42,474 nucleotides of DNA from Snodgrassella alvi (GCF_002777825.1 NZ_MEIR01000088.1:1-42474), one strand, 5' to 3'; shown: positions 16,676 to 28,085, counted from the stretch's first letter. Program-made: numbers and translations. The notes: a model not told the origin generated them from the letters alone.

Positions 16676-18058
16676 TTAAACAGTTTGTAAATACTCACGC
16701 CAGCGTGCTACCTGCGCACGTACCTGCGCTGGCGCCGTACCACCAACATGATTACGCGCATTAAGACTACCCTCAGGAGAAAGTACCTGATACACATCCT
16801 CATCTATCAGACTGGAAAATGATCGCAGCACATCCAGCGTTAACTCGCTTAATTCCTGCTGTTGCTCTTCCGCCAATCTTACCGCACGTGCAACTACTTC
16901 ATGACTATCGCGAAACGGTAAACCTTTTTTAACCAGATAATCAGCCAAATCAGTTGCTGTCGCAAAGCCCTGTAACACAGCAGCACGCATATTCTCAGGC
17001 TTCACACTGACACCACGCATCATATCTGCATAAATACGCAGAGTATCTACCAGAGTATCTACCGTATCAAAAAGCGGCTCCTTGTCTTCCTGATTATCTT
17101 TGTTATAAGCCAGCGGCTGTGACTTCATCAAAGTAATCAATCCCATCAGATGGCCTACTACACGGGCACTTTTACCGCGCACCAGTTCTGGCACATCTGG
17201 ATTTTTCTTCTGCGGCATAATGCTGGAGCCAGTACAAAAACGGTCTGCAATATCAATAAAACCAAAGCGCGGACTCATCCAGTAAATCAACTCTTCACTC
17301 AGACGCGACAGGTGCATCATCAAAATTGACGCAGCAGCAGTAAATTCAATAGCAAAATCACGGTCAGATACCGCATCCAGAGAGTTCTGGCAAACTGCTT
17401 CAAAACCGAGCAATTGCGCAGTGACTTCACGCTTTATCGGAAAAGTAGTGCCGGCAAGTGCAGCAGCACCTAATGGCATCCGGTTAACCCGATGGCGACA
17501 ATCAAGCATACGTTCACAATCTCGCCCCAGCATCTCCACATAAGCCAGCATATGGTGGCCAAAACTAACAGGCTGTGCTACCTGCATATGCGTAAAACCT
17601 GGCATCACCACTTCAGCATTTTTATCAGCCAAATCAACCAGCGCGGACTGCAAATCCTTAATTAGTGAAACAATACGATCAATTTCTTCACGCAACCACA
17701 ACCGAATATCAGTAGCCACCTGATCATTACGGCTACGGCCTGTATGCAAGCGCTTGCCAGCATCGCCCACCTTCTGTGTCAGCAGCTGTTCCACATTCAT
17801 ATGAACATCTTCCAGATCAACCGACCAGTCAATTTTTCCGGCAGCTATTTCCTGCAAAATTTCCTGCATACCAGCCTTAATTGCAGACAAATCTTCCGCA
17901 CTCAACACACCAGCCTGTTGCAGCATCTGTGCATGAGCCAGCGAGCCCTGAATATCACATTGTGCCAAACGCTGGTCAAATGTTATTGACGCAGTATATT
18001 GCTTAACCAGCTCACTTACCGGTTCATGAAAACGGCCTGACCAAACTTTCTCTACCAT
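16676..18058 (-). CDS. argH: Argininosuccinate lyase
   Basis: The last step of arginine synthesis, splitting argininosuccinate into arginine and fumarate. The 460-residue length is typical. The N-terminal WSGRF, the [13 protein letters not shown] block (106-118), the [15 protein letters not shown] stretch and the fumarase/aspartase-superfamily signature [12 protein letters not shown] (277-288, catalytic serine loop) are all intact. GGAG lies about 8 nt before the ATG at 18058. It lies 122 bp after tgt on the same strand. No other arg gene is present in the window. Confidence 0.98.
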   Translation of the reverse strand: MVEKVWSGRFHEPVSELVKQYTASITFDQRLAQCDIQGSLAHAQMLQQAGVLSAEDLSAIKAGMQEILQEIAAGKIDWSVDLEDVHMNVEQLLTQKVGDAGKRLHTGRSRNDQVATDIRLWLREEIDRIVSLIKDLQSALVDLADKNAEVVMPGFTHMQVAQPVSFGHHMLAYVEMLGRDCERMLDCRHRVNRMPLGAAALAGTTFPIKREVTAQLLGFEAVCQNSLDAVSDRDFAIEFTAAASILMMHLSRLSEELIYWMSPRFGFIDIADRFCTGSSIMPQKKNPDVPELVRGKSARVVGHLMGLITLMKSQPLAYNKDNQEDKEPLFDTVDTLVDTLRIYADMMRGVSVKPENMRAAVLQGFATATDLADYLVKKGLPFRDSHEVVARAVRLAEEQQQELSELTLDVLRSFSSLIDEDVYQVLSPEGSLNARNHVGGTAPAQVRAQVARWREYLQTV

Positions 18059-18180
18059 ACTATTTCTCCACTATACTCAACAATATCCAAAGAAAATTGC
18101 TGACAGCACATTACCTCCCATCAGCATCCCATCATCTTCATCGGTCATATAAAAGCAGCACCAATACCAAAAAAATTTGA

Positions 18181-19305
<1,125 letters not shown>

Positions 19306-19541
19306 TTAATGACAATAATTATGACAGAATACCCGATTATAGCCGAAACCACCACATTTCGCCGGACAAGCATTGCCAAGCAAAATCCAAATCGTTAAAA
19401 TAAATTCCTTACCCGAAGCGAAAGTTCACCAGTAACTATCGCTTTATATCCATCCCTTTAATTTATAAATATAATCAAAAGCAGCCATCTGATTTTCTCA
19501 CTTGTAACAAGCGAGCCTGGTCTGTTGTTTGTGGAGTATGC

Positions 19542-21449
19542 ATGTTAAACATTACCCTGCCAGACGGTTCTGTCCGTCAGTTTGAAGCGCCTTTGAGCAT
19601 AGCCGATATTGCCGCATCCATAGGTGCAGGCTTGGCCAAAGCCGCTATTGCTGGCAAAATTAATGGCAAGCTGGTAGATACATGTGATCAGGTAACAGAA
19701 GATGCACAGGTCAGCATCATTACCGCAAAAGATAAAGAAGGTGTCGAAATCATTCGCCACTCCTGCGCCCATTTGGTTGGTCATGCTGTTAAGCAGTTAT
19801 ATCCTGAAGCTAAAATGGTTATCGGTCCAGTAATTGAGGATGGCTTTTATTATGATATCTGGTACGAGCGTCCTTTTACGCCCGAAGACATCGCAGCTAT
19901 CGAAGCACGCATGAAAGAACTGATTGCACAAAATTATAATGTAATCAAAAAAGTTACTCCGCGTGAGGAAGTCATCAATGTATTCAAACAGCGCCATGAA
20001 GATTACAAACTACGCCTGATAGAAGACATGCCAGATGAAAAAGCAATGGGTCTTTATTATCATCAGGAATACGTAGATATGTGTCGGGGCCCGCATGTTC
20101 CCAACACCCGCTTCCTGAAAAACTTCAAACTAACCAAACTTTCCGGCGCCTACTGGCGTGGAGATGCCAAAAACGAACAGCTGCAACGCATCTATGGAAC
20201 AGCCTGGGCCAGTAAAGAAGACCTGAACGCTTATATCCAGCGCATAGAAGAAGCAGAAAAACGCGATCATCGCAAACTGGCCAAACAAATGGATTTATTC
20301 CACTTACAGGACGAAGCGCCGGGTATGGTGTTCTGGCATCCAAAAGGCTGGTCATTATGGCAGATTATTGAGCAGCATCTGCGCCGCGAACTCTCTGCCG
20401 CTGGTTATCAGGAAATCAAAACACCCATGATTATGGATCGCAGCCTATGGGAAAAATCCGGTCACTGGGATAACTACAAAGAAAACATGTTTATTACCGA
20501 ATCGGAAAAACGTGTTTATGCTGTTAAACCCATGAATTGCCCTGGCCATATCCAGATTTTTAATCAAGGTTTACGTTCATACCGTGATCTGCCGTTACGC
20601 TTAGCAGAATTTGGCTCTTGCCATCGTAACGAACCATCCGGTGCCCTACATGGCCTAATGCGCGTACGTGGATTTACTCAAGACGATGCACACATTTTCT
20701 GCACAGAAGATCAGATCGTCAGTGAAGCTAAAGCATTCAACGAACTGGTAATGCGTATTTATCGTCAGTTTGAATTTAACGACGTAGCAGTCAAATTATC
20801 CCTGCGCCCGGAAAAACGTGCTGGTTCTGATGCAATCTGGGATAAAGCCGAGCAGGGATTGCGTGATGCTCTGAATGCCTGTGGTGTTACTTGGGAAGAA
20901 TTACCTGGTGAAGGTGCTTTCTATGGCCCCAAAGTGGAATATCACATAAAAGACGCATTAGGCCGTTCGTGGCAATGTGGCACCATCCAGCTAGATTTTG
21001 TTCTACCAGAACGTCTGGGTGCCGAATATGTGACTGAAGAAAATGGCCGTGCTCGCCCAGTAATGCTCCACCGTGCCATACTAGGTTCACTAGAACGCTT
21101 TATCGGCATCCTGATTGAACATCATGCCGGTGCATTCCCACTATGGCTGGCACCGGTACAAATGGTAATAATGAATATTACCGAAGCACAAGCCGAATAC
21201 TGTCGACAACTTGCCACGCGTTTAACCGCAGAAGGCTTCCGCGTGCATTTAGACTTGCGTAATGAGAAAATTGGATACAAAATTCGAGATAACAGTACGC
21301 AACGCCTACCCTACCAATTGGTTATAGGCGAGAAAGAAAAACAGGACAACAAGGTTGCCGTACGCAAACGCGGCGGCGAAGACTTGGGTCAGATGGATAT
21401 TGAGACATTCATTACCCAGCTGAAACAGGAAACCTTGTCTCTTCATTAA
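19542..21449 (+). CDS. thrS: Threonyl-tRNA synthetase
   Basis: A class II synthetase of 635 residues with the full bacterial layout: N-terminal TGS domain (1-62, starting [10 protein letters not shown]), the editing domain with the zinc-like HSCAHLVGH motif and a second cysteine in [11 protein letters not shown], the catalytic core with [10 protein letters not shown] and motif 3 [17 protein letters not shown], and the C-terminal anticodon domain. GTGGAGT gives a ribosome site before the ATG at 19542. It heads the conserved thrS-infC-rpmI-rplT-pheST-ihfA order and is 21 bp from the infC start. The upstream leader has a small CTTG/CAAG hairpin (about 19501-19511); E. coli thrS is translationally autoregulated, but no clear anticodon mimic is seen here. 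Confidence 0.98.
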   Translation: MLNITLPDGSVRQFEAPLSIADIAASIGAGLAKAAIAGKINGKLVDTCDQVTEDAQVSIITAKDKEGVEIIRHSCAHLVGHAVKQLYPEAKMVIGPVIEDGFYYDIWYERPFTPEDIAAIEARMKELIAQNYNVIKKVTPREEVINVFKQRHEDYKLRLIEDMPDEKAMGLYYHQEYVDMCRGPHVPNTRFLKNFKLTKLSGAYWRGDAKNEQLQRIYGTAWASKEDLNAYIQRIEEAEKRDHRKLAKQMDLFHLQDEAPGMVFWHPKGWSLWQIIEQHLRRELSAAGYQEIKTPMIMDRSLWEKSGHWDNYKENMFITESEKRVYAVKPMNCPGHIQIFNQGLRSYRDLPLRLAEFGSCHRNEPSGALHGLMRVRGFTQDDAHIFCTEDQIVSEAKAFNELVMRIYRQFEFNDVAVKLSLRPEKRAGSDAIWDKAEQGLRDALNACGVTWEELPGEGAFYGPKVEYHIKDALGRSWQCGTIQLDFVLPERLGAEYVTEENGRARPVMLHRAILGSLERFIGILIEHHAGAFPLWLAPVQMVIMNITEAQAEYCRQLATRLTAEGFRVHLDLRNEKIGYKIRDNSTQRLPYQLVIGEKEKQDNKVAVRKRGGEDLGQMDIETFITQLKQETLSLH

Positions 21450-21470
21450 ACGTGAATAAGGAGTACGACC

Positions 21471-21989
21471 ATCGCTCAAGAACGCGAAGCACGCATCAAC
21501 GGTGAAATCACCATTAAAGAAGTGCGTTTGATTGGTCCAACTGGTGAACAGTTGGGTGTAGTATCTACTCAGCAAGCCATGAAATTGGCTGAAGAGCATG
21601 ATGTAGATCTGGTAGAAATCGCCCCTACTGCCAAACCGCCCGTTTGCAAATTAATGGATTTCGGTAAATTCAAATACGAGCAATCCAAAAAACGCGACGA
21701 GCAGCGCAAAAAGCAGAAACAGGTGCAAGTTAAGGAAATCAAATTCCGCCCTGGTACTGATGAAGGTGATTATCAGATCAAAATGCGTAACATCACCCGC
21801 TTTTTAACTGACGGTGATAAAGTAAAAGTCACCTTACGGTTTCGCGGACGCGAAATGGCACACCAGCATCTGGGCGCAGAACTACTCAAGCGTATTCAGG
21901 CTGATTTAATAGAAATCGGCACCGTTGAGCAGTTTCCTAAAATGGAAGGTCGCCAGATGGTAATGATTATTGCACCGAAAAAGAAATAA
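21471..21989 (+). CDS. infC: Translation initiation factor IF-3 with AUC start codon
   Basis: IF-3 keeps ribosomal subunits apart and rejects wrong start codons. The frame is closed by a TGA at 21453, and no ATG, GTG or TTG follows until codon 18 (GTG, 21522), which would delete the conserved RINGEI N-terminus. An ideal AAGGAG (21458-21463) lies 7 nt before ATC at 21471, which gives a normal 172-residue IF-3 starting (M)[13 protein letters not shown]. infC of E. coli likewise uses a rare codon (AUU), which lets IF-3 repress its own translation. Other family blocks are [23 protein letters not shown] in bases 21602-21670 and the C-terminal [15 protein letters not shown] strong terminator follows, separating it from rpmI. 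Confidence 0.95.
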   Translation: MAQEREARINGEITIKEVRLIGPTGEQLGVVSTQQAMKLAEEHDVDLVEIAPTAKPPVCKLMDFGKFKYEQSKKRDEQRKKQKQVQVKEIKFRPGTDEGDYQIKMRNITRFLTDGDKVKVTLRFRGREMAHQHLGAELLKRIQADLIEIGTVEQFPKMEGRQMVMIIAPKKK

Positions 21990-22017
21990 TCATTAACTGA
22001 ATTTCAGCCTGTCTTAT

Positions 22018-22053
22018 AAAAGCCTCATTTTATACAAATAAAATGAGGCTTTT
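22018..22053 (+). terminator. Terminator of thrS-infC
   Basis: A 16-bp stem (22018-22033 with 22038-22053, core AGCCTCATTTTAT), 4-nt loop, ending TTTT, 29 nt after infC. It splits infC from rpmI-rplT transcriptionally, unless read through. Confidence 0.85.
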
Positions 22054-22118
22054 CATATATCGGCCTATAATATCTTAACCAGCCCATCATGCCTTAACGA
22101 TCAATTATGACTACCATA

Positions 22119-22147
22119 TTGCCTTACCAACACAGGTAGATTATAAT
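22119..22147 (+). promoter_or_regulatory. Promoter of rpmI-rplT
   Basis: TTGCCT (22119-22124), 17-bp spacer, perfect TATAAT (22142-22147). Initiation near 22154 would give a leader of roughly 115 nt before rpmI. Confidence 0.7.
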
Positions 22148-22153
22148 TCGCTT

Positions 22154-22270
22154 TTTTGTGCATCGCCGCTGTGCGCAAATCAATATTTAGGCGGCAAAAA
22201 CCGTGGTGTGCGGGTTAAAGTGCTGTTTACAGCCACCCCTCGCCTGATCCGACAACAATGGAGTTTTCCC
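22154..22270 (+). promoter_or_regulatory. Possible structured rpmI-rplT leader (L20-type autoregulation candidate)
   Basis: The leader has GCCGC (22165-22169) complementary to GCGGC (22191-22195), and a CTGT-TT-ACAG hairpin further down, close to the start of rpmI. L20 represses its own operon through leader structures in both E. coli and Bacillus, so a leader here is expected. I did not establish a match to a known L20 leader class. Confidence 0.3.
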
Positions 22271-22468
22271 ATGCCGAAAATGAAAACCAAATCAAGCGCG
22301 AAAAAACGCTTCAAAGTATTGGGTAACGGTGGTGTAAAACGCGCTCATGCGTTCAAACGTCACATTCTGACGAAAAAAACCACCAAAAACAAACGTCAAT
22401 TGCGTGGCACCTCTCTGGTGAATGAACGCGATATGGCTTCTATCCACAAAATGTTACCCTACGCTTAA
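22271..22468 (+). CDS. rpmI: 50S ribosomal protein L35
   Basis: A 65-residue basic protein starting [15 protein letters not shown], exactly the L35 N-terminus, with GGAG about 8 nt before the ATG. The frame runs back to a GTG at 22208, which would add 21 non-conserved residues and is rejected. It lies 12 bp before rplT, as in most bacteria. Confidence 0.98.
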   Translation: MPKMKTKSSAKKRFKVLGNGGVKRAHAFKRHILTKKTTKNKRQLRGTSLVNERDMASIHKMLPYA

Positions 22469-22480
22469 GGAGTTTGAACT

Positions 22481-22837
22481 ATGCCTCGCGTAAAACGTGG
22501 TGTTACTGCTCGTGCCCGTCACAAAAAAGTTTTAGCGTTAGCCAAAGGCTATCGCGGCCGTCGTAAAAACGTCTATCGTATTGCCAAACAGGCAGTAATG
22601 AAAGCTGGTCAGTATGCTTACCGTGACCGTCGTCAACGCAAACGTCAATTCCGTCAATTGTGGATTGTGCGTATTAATGCAGCAGCACGCCAGAATGGCT
22701 TGTCTTATAGCAAATTCATGAATGGCTTGAAAAAAGCTGCTATCGTTATCGACCGCAAAGTATTGGCTGATCTGGCAGTTTTTGATCAAGCTGCATTTGC
22801 CCAACTGGCAGCACAGGCAAAAGCTGCACTGGCCTAA
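22481..22837 (+). CDS. rplT: 50S ribosomal protein L20
   Basis: A 118-residue protein essential for early 50S assembly. It starts [16 protein letters not shown] and has the extended basic N-terminal helix and the compact C-terminal domain of the family ([12 protein letters not shown]). AAGGAG lies just upstream of the ATG. It is a likely repressor of its own operon through the upstream leader. A UUCG-loop terminator follows. Confidence 0.98.
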   Translation: MPRVKRGVTARARHKKVLALAKGYRGRRKNVYRIAKQAVMKAGQYAYRDRRQRKRQFRQLWIVRINAAARQNGLSYSKFMNGLKKAAIVIDRKVLADLAVFDQAAFAQLAAQAKAALA

Positions 22838-22852
22838 TAATCAGTTTTTTGT

Positions 22853-22881
22853 AAAAAAGGAAACTTCGGTTTCCTTTTTTT
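22853..22881 (+). terminator. Terminator of rpmI-rplT with UUCG tetraloop
   Basis: Perfect 12-bp stem AAAAAAGGAAAC/GTTTCCTTTTTT (22853-22864 with 22869-22880) closed by a C(UUCG)G tetraloop, followed by T. Confidence 0.9.
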
Positions 22882-22934
22882 GTATTCTTGCCTTGTCACA
22901 TAAGCCCAATCATTGTCAAAACCATTGTTTAGCA

Positions 22935-22964
22935 TTGTTGGCCACACGAATTTCGCGCTAAAAT
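22935..22964 (+). promoter_or_regulatory. Possible pheS promoter
   Basis: TTGTTG (22935-22940), 18-bp spacer, TAAAAT (22959-22964), about 150 nt before pheS. A promoter is needed here because rplT ends in a strong terminator. No phenylalanine-rich leader peptide like E. coli pheM was found in 22882-23115. Confidence 0.35.
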
Positions 22965-23100
22965 AACCTTTTAGCACATATTTCATTATAGCGTGTTATA
23001 TTGCCCGTTTTGCCCATTGCAGGCTCGGTATTAATATAAATTCCAGCGTATTCAACAGCAAGACAAAGAGCATAAAAACACTCCTTAGTTTTATTTTTAA

Positions 23101-24105
<1,005 letters not shown>

Positions 24106-24421
24106 AATTAATTGTCATCTAACCAATAGACAATTAAAGGGCAGAAACAAAACCATGGCATCAAGCCCATCATATTATGTTTCTGATTTTAGCTTTAATA
24201 TCGAAGCCATAAATAACCTGATACCTACTACTGATGAATTTTTTAGATTGAATAGTGCCTAGGACTGAATAACAACCGACACAGATTCATCAGCAAATAA
24301 CATTAATCCCAAAAGTGAAGATGCAGCATCCAAACTGATTAGATAATCGTGTAAATCATCATTACTGGCTAACCACCACACTTTTGGATTAAACCGCAAC
24401 AGAATACATACTGGAAGCATC
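24106..24421. other. pheS-pheT spacer, probable empty or decayed cassette site
   Basis: A 316-bp spacer that splits genes normally adjacent. In Neisseria this same site receives interchangeable cassettes such as restriction-modification genes (the minimal mobile element concept). Here only two short frames remain: a 35-codon one (+, 24155-24262) and a 54-codon one (-, 24259-24423), convergent with ends overlapping by 4 bp. Confidence 0.5.
24155..24262 (+). CDS. Small open frame in the pheS-pheT spacer (35 aa, uncertain)
   Basis: ATG at 24155 to TAG at 24262, starting MASSPSYYVSDFSF. AAAGGG lies about 13 nt upstream, slightly far. It is unrecognised. It may be a truncated 5' gene end left by cassette loss, or chance. 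Confidence 0.2.
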   Translation: MASSPSYYVSDFSFNIEAINNLIPTTDEFFRLNSA

Positions 24422-24423
24422 AT
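24259..24423 (-). CDS. Small open frame in the pheS-pheT spacer (54 aa, uncertain)
   Basis: On the minus strand, ATG at 24423 (a second ATG follows directly) to TAG at 24259. The translation has protein-like composition, with FNPKVWWLASNDDLHDYL and then an alternating hydrophobic segment, so it may be a gene fragment. The start overlaps the first codon of pheT on the other strand, and the ribosome site is poor. Unrecognised. Confidence 0.25.
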   Translation of the reverse strand: MMLPVCILLRFNPKVWWLASNDDLHDYLISLDAASSLLGLMLFADESVSVVIQS

Positions 24424-26779
24424 GCAATTTTCTCAAAATTGGTTATATTCATGGGTTAATCCTGAATTGTCAGCCGAACAGCTGGCACACTTACTGACTA
24501 TGGCCGGACTGGAAGTAGAAGAAACCACTTTGGCAGCACCTGCCTTTAGCGGCGTAGTCATTGCTGAAGTTAAATCTGTAATCAAACATCCCGATGCAGA
24601 CCGGCTCAACATTACACAGGTTGATGCAGGTACGGGCGAATTAATACAAATCGTTTGCGGCGCACCCAATGTACAGCCTGGTATCAAAGTACCGTGCGCC
24701 TTGCCTGGCGCCATCCTGCCGAGTAATTTCAAAATCAAACCCACCAAAATGCGCGGCCAGGTGTCCAACGGCATGCTTTGTTCTGCTAAAGAATTGGGTC
24801 TGCAAGATGAAGTAAACGGCCTACTGATTTTGCCTGCCGATGCACCCATTGGTAATAACATTCGCGATTATCTGGATTTAGATGATAATCTGCTTACCCT
24901 GAAAATTACTCCCAACCGGGCAGATTGTCTGAGCATAAAAGGTATAGCGCGAGAGGTTGGCGCCCTAACCCAGACAGCACTAAACCCGATAAAAATCACC
25001 CCTAATCAGCCAACAACAGAGGCTCGCCAGCCTATTAGCATCGATGCTCCAGAAGACTGCGGCCGCTTTCTCAGCCGTGTAGTTCGCGGAGTCAATGCAC
25101 AAGCACCTACACCAGCATGGTTAAAACAGCGGCTGGAACGCAGTGGCCTGCGCAGTATCAACGCACTAGTTGATATCGGTAACTACGTTATGCTTGAGCT
25201 AGGGCAGCCAATGCATATGTTTGATGCAGACAAAATCACCGGTAAATTAATTGTTCGCCGCGCCCATGAAGGCGAAACTCTGGCCTGTCTGAATGATAAA
25301 ACAGTTACCCTAAGCAATAATACACTGGTGGTTGCCGATGAAGAGCAGGTATTGAGCATCGCCGGATTGATGGGTGGTGTCACCAGCTCAGTTACAGATG
25401 ATACTCAGAATGTCGTTATCGAAAGTGCCTGGTTTACACCAGATATTATTGCCGGCAAAGCTCGTCAATACGGATTTGGTTCCGACTCATCATTTCGCTT
25501 TGAACGGGGTGTAGACTTCAACCTACAACAAGAAGCCATTGAACGCGCAACCACCCTAATCAAACAAATCTGTGGCGGTGATATCGGCACAATCACTGAA
25601 GCAACAGGCATATTACCAACCACCAAACAGGTGAAAGTACGTACAGCAAGAGTAGCAAAAGTATTGGGCGTTACTATTGCAGCAGCAGATATAAACATCA
25701 TCTTGCAACACTTAGGACTCAATCCACAGACTTGTGAGGATGGTTTTATTGTAACCGCACCAAGCTTCCGTTTTGATATTGAAATCGAGGCCGACCTAAT
25801 TGAAGAAATTGGCCGCGTCTATGGTTATGAAAACATTCCAGACGACCACACCAATGGCAAATTAAACATGGTGGCCTTACCAGAAACACAAAAACCCATA
25901 TTTGGCATTTATCATCAGCTAGCAAACAGCGGCTATCAGGAAGTAGTCAGCTATGCATTTGTAGAAGAAGCATGGGAATATGATCTGGCAGGCAATACCA
26001 ACCCAATTCGCTTGCAAAATCCAATAGCCAGCCAGCTTAGTGTCATGCGTTCCACCCTGTTTGGCGGACTCATTGAAATACTACGCAATAATCTTAACCG
26101 AAAACAAAACCGAGTAAGATTGTTTGAAGTGGCACGCGTATTTCACAAACATGACGAAAAATACATTCAGACAAAAAAAATTGCCGGCCTGGCCTATGGT
26201 TCAGTTCTGCCTGAACAGTGGGCGGTGACAACACGAAATGTTGATTTCTATGATGTCAAAAACGACGTTGCTGGCTTATTAAGCGCACATACAGTGGATT
26301 ATCGTGCTGCACAACACCCAGCTCTGCATCCGGGCAGAACTGCTGAAATCATAATTAATAACGAAGTAGTTGGTGTTATCGGTGAGCTACACCCACGCTG
26401 GGCACAAAAATATGATTTACCCCAGTCACCCATTTTATTCGAACTGAATTTAAGTGCCGTTTTAACCCAGGCCAGAATTACTTATCAGTCCGTATCCAAG
26501 CTTCAACCAGTACGGCGTGATCTGGCATTTATCGTATCAGAGCAAACTACTGCCGACCAATTAATCAGCACCCTAGCCACAGTAAATCATCCAGCAATCC
26601 AGGAAATATCAATATTCGACGTTTATCGCGGTAAAGGTATGGCTGAAAATACCAAGAGTATAGCTATAAAAATTATCCTGCAAAGTGCTGAGCAAACACT
26701 AACAGATGAAGAAGTTGAAGAAATAATGACAAAATTCATTGATATAGCGAGTACAATTGGTGCACAATTACGTACCTAA
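24422..26779 (+). CDS. pheT: Phenylalanyl-tRNA synthetase beta subunit
   Basis: The 785-residue beta subunit: N-terminal MQFSQNWLYSWVNP, EMAP-like tRNA-binding domain (about 40-150, VDAGTGELIQIVCGAPN), B3/B4 editing region, B5 domain (about 400-475), the catalytic-like core and the C-terminal anticodon-binding FDX-ACB domain (about 690-785, LQPVRRDLAFIVSEQTTADQ). It edits tyrosine-charged tRNA-Phe and binds the tRNA. No promoter is obvious in the spacer, so co-transcription with pheS is likely. ihfA follows after 100 bp, as in E. coli. Confidence 0.98.
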   Translation: MQFSQNWLYSWVNPELSAEQLAHLLTMAGLEVEETTLAAPAFSGVVIAEVKSVIKHPDADRLNITQVDAGTGELIQIVCGAPNVQPGIKVPCALPGAILPSNFKIKPTKMRGQVSNGMLCSAKELGLQDEVNGLLILPADAPIGNNIRDYLDLDDNLLTLKITPNRADCLSIKGIAREVGALTQTALNPIKITPNQPTTEARQPISIDAPEDCGRFLSRVVRGVNAQAPTPAWLKQRLERSGLRSINALVDIGNYVMLELGQPMHMFDADKITGKLIVRRAHEGETLACLNDKTVTLSNNTLVVADEEQVLSIAGLMGGVTSSVTDDTQNVVIESAWFTPDIIAGKARQYGFGSDSSFRFERGVDFNLQQEAIERATTLIKQICGGDIGTITEATGILPTTKQVKVRTARVAKVLGVTIAAADINIILQHLGLNPQTCEDGFIVTAPSFRFDIEIEADLIEEIGRVYGYENIPDDHTNGKLNMVALPETQKPIFGIYHQLANSGYQEVVSYAFVEEAWEYDLAGNTNPIRLQNPIASQLSVMRSTLFGGLIEILRNNLNRKQNRVRLFEVARVFHKHDEKYIQTKKIAGLAYGSVLPEQWAVTTRNVDFYDVKNDVAGLLSAHTVDYRAAQHPALHPGRTAEIIINNEVVGVIGELHPRWAQKYDLPQSPILFELNLSAVLTQARITYQSVSKLQPVRRDLAFIVSEQTTADQLISTLATVNHPAIQEISIFDVYRGKGMAENTKSIAIKIILQSAEQTLTDEEVEEIMTKFIDIASTIGAQLRT

Positions 26780-26879
26780 AATCATAGCTGTACAAGCTAC
26801 TTGGTCAAAAATTTACACACTTGAAAACACACACTAATTTGGGGATAATAACGTCCTCTTTAATGAAAGAAATTTTGAT

Positions 26880-27182
26880 ATGACGCTGACAAAAGCTGAA
26901 CTTGCAGATATTCTCGTAGACAAAGTTGCTGGCATGAGCAAACATGATGCCAAAGAAATTGTAGAACTGTTTTTTGAAGAAATTCGCAGCACTCTGGAAC
27001 AAGGAGAACAAATCAAAATCTCCGGTTTTGGTAACTTCCAATTGCGCGACAAACCACAACGCCCGGGACGTAACCCTAAGACTGGCGAAGAAGTACCAAT
27101 TTCAGCCAGACGCGTTGTCACATTCCACGCATCACAAAAATTGAAAGGCATGGTTGATCACTATAATGGAAAACAAGCTTAA
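26880..27182 (+). CDS. ihfA: Integration host factor alpha subunit
   Basis: A 100-residue DNA-bending protein that works as a dimer with IhfB. It has the HU/IHF fold with [15 protein letters not shown] at the N-terminus and the minor-groove arm containing [20 protein letters not shown] (the Pro in this arm intercalates DNA). The length and the position after pheT identify it as alpha rather than beta or HU. The 3' end overlaps the MerR-like gene by 17 bp, in another frame. Confidence 0.97.
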   Translation: MTLTKAELADILVDKVAGMSKHDAKEIVELFFEEIRSTLEQGEQIKISGFGNFQLRDKPQRPGRNPKTGEEVPISARRVVTFHASQKLKGMVDHYNGKQA

Positions 27183-27492
27183 GCAACTGTTACCTATTCC
27201 AGCACAACGGTATTTCACCCTTGATGAACTATGCCGTCTTGCTGACATCAGTGCTGAACAGTTTTCTGTCTGGCAGCAGATACACGGCGTTGTCGTTGGC
27301 TATGGCGGCCAGCATTATACCCGTGCTGATGTAATTAAAATTCGACAATTGCGCGATAGCTTTACACCATATATCGACCCGTTTACACGTAATCAGGTGG
27401 ATGCTGATGGTAATCCGGCTATAGATGCCAGCGAAACCCGTCAGCAAATCGAGAAAGTAATAGATAACCTGAATAGCGTACTTGCCAAGTAA
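27166..27492 (+). CDS. Small MerR-like DNA-binding protein
   Basis: A 108-residue protein starting [10 protein letters not shown], overlapping the last 17 bp of ihfA. A TTG four codons upstream (27154) is an alternative. Residues about 15-60 ([19 protein letters not shown] followed by [14 protein letters not shown]) resemble the winged-helix DNA-binding part of MerR-type regulators. The C-terminal part is a short helix ([16 protein letters not shown]) with no effector domain. It is likely translationally coupled to ihfA. Target unknown. Its last codons hold the -35 of the tRNA-Pro promoter. Confidence 0.8.
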   Translation: MENKLKQLLPIPAQRYFTLDELCRLADISAEQFSVWQQIHGVVVGYGGQHYTRADVIKIRQLRDSFTPYIDPFTRNQVDADGNPAIDASETRQQIEKVIDNLNSVLAK

Positions 27493-27510
27493 AACGATTA
27501 CACTTATAAT
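27482..27510 (+). promoter_or_regulatory. Promoter of tRNA-Pro
   Basis: TTGCCA (27482-27487), 17-bp spacer and perfect TATAAT (27505-27510), 18 bp before the mature tRNA 5' end. The -35 overlaps the end of the MerR-like gene. Confidence 0.8.
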
Positions 27511-27527
27511 CGCTTCCTTTACGAAGT

Positions 27528-27604
27528 CGGAGTGTGGCGCAGTCTGGTAGCGCACTTGCATGGGGTGCAAGGGGTCGAAGGTTCGAATCCTTTCACTCCG
27601 ACCA
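27528..27604 (+). tRNA. tRNA-Pro (anticodon GGG)
   Basis: A complete 77-nt cloverleaf: acceptor CGGAGTG/CACTCCG, D-arm GCGC/GCGC, anticodon stem CTTGC/GCAAG with loop ATGGGGT (anticodon GGG, reads CCC and CCU), T-loop TTCGAAT, discriminator A and an encoded CCA (27602-27604). Confidence 0.97.
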
Positions 27605-27608
27605 AAAT

Positions 27609-27641
27609 AAAAAATACAGCCGTTTATGGCTGTATTTTTTT
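27609..27641. terminator. Bidirectional terminator between tRNA-Pro and tssE
   Basis: Perfect 13-bp stem AAAAAATACAGCC/GGCTGTATTTTTT (27609-27621 with 27628-27640), 6-nt loop. T-runs follow on both strands, so it ends both the tRNA and the minus-strand T6SS operon. Confidence 0.9.
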
Positions 27642-27677
27642 ATCAGCAACTTACGCAATATTTTTATCTGCTAAAAA

Positions 27678-28085
27678 CTATCTGAATACTCTTACTGCCT
27701 CATTACCATCAAAAGTCGTTGAAAAGCGAATATAGCCAACTTCTTTCAACTTACATAACAACTCATAAGCAATAATAAAATCTGTTGATTTATTTTCAAC
27801 CATCTGAATTTGCAGTGCCTGTACACGTGGTTCATATTTTAATAGAGTAAAAGTAATATATTTCTGTAACAAAGACAAGCTGGAGGGTAAATGACGATAA
27901 ATAATACTCAAATCTGGTAGTCCATAATCAGGTATATGTTTAACACTACCACGACGTGTATTTAGAATGCGTTCAATATTGTTCATCACGCTATAAATAT
28001 AGCGCTCTTTGGAGTCAAGACTATCAAACGGAACATCTCCAGAAAAATTTAAAGTAATTTTTTCCAATATAGATGCATTAACCAT
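27678..28085 (-). CDS. tssE: T6SS baseplate protein TssE
   Basis: A 135-residue gp25-like wedge protein. The family motif RRGSVKHIPDYGLPDLS (44-60) and the later YEPRV (84-88) are both present. With TssF, TssG and TssK it forms the T6SS baseplate wedges, on which the contractile sheath is built. It is the last gene of the operon, 117 bp after tssJ, a larger gap than elsewhere in the cluster; the AT-rich gap could hold a secondary promoter. A bidirectional terminator follows. Confidence 0.93.
   Translation of the reverse strand: MVNASILEKITLNFSGDVPFDSLDSKERYIYSVMNNIERILNTRRGSVKHIPDYGLPDLSIIYRHLPSSLSLLQKYITFTLLKYEPRVQALQIQMVENKSTDFIIAYELLCKLKEVGYIRFSTTFDGNEAVRVFR

Noticed and set aside
22208-22270. 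GTG start extending rpmI by 21 residues
   Set aside because: L35 proteins start at MPKMKTK; the extension would lie in the untranslated leader.
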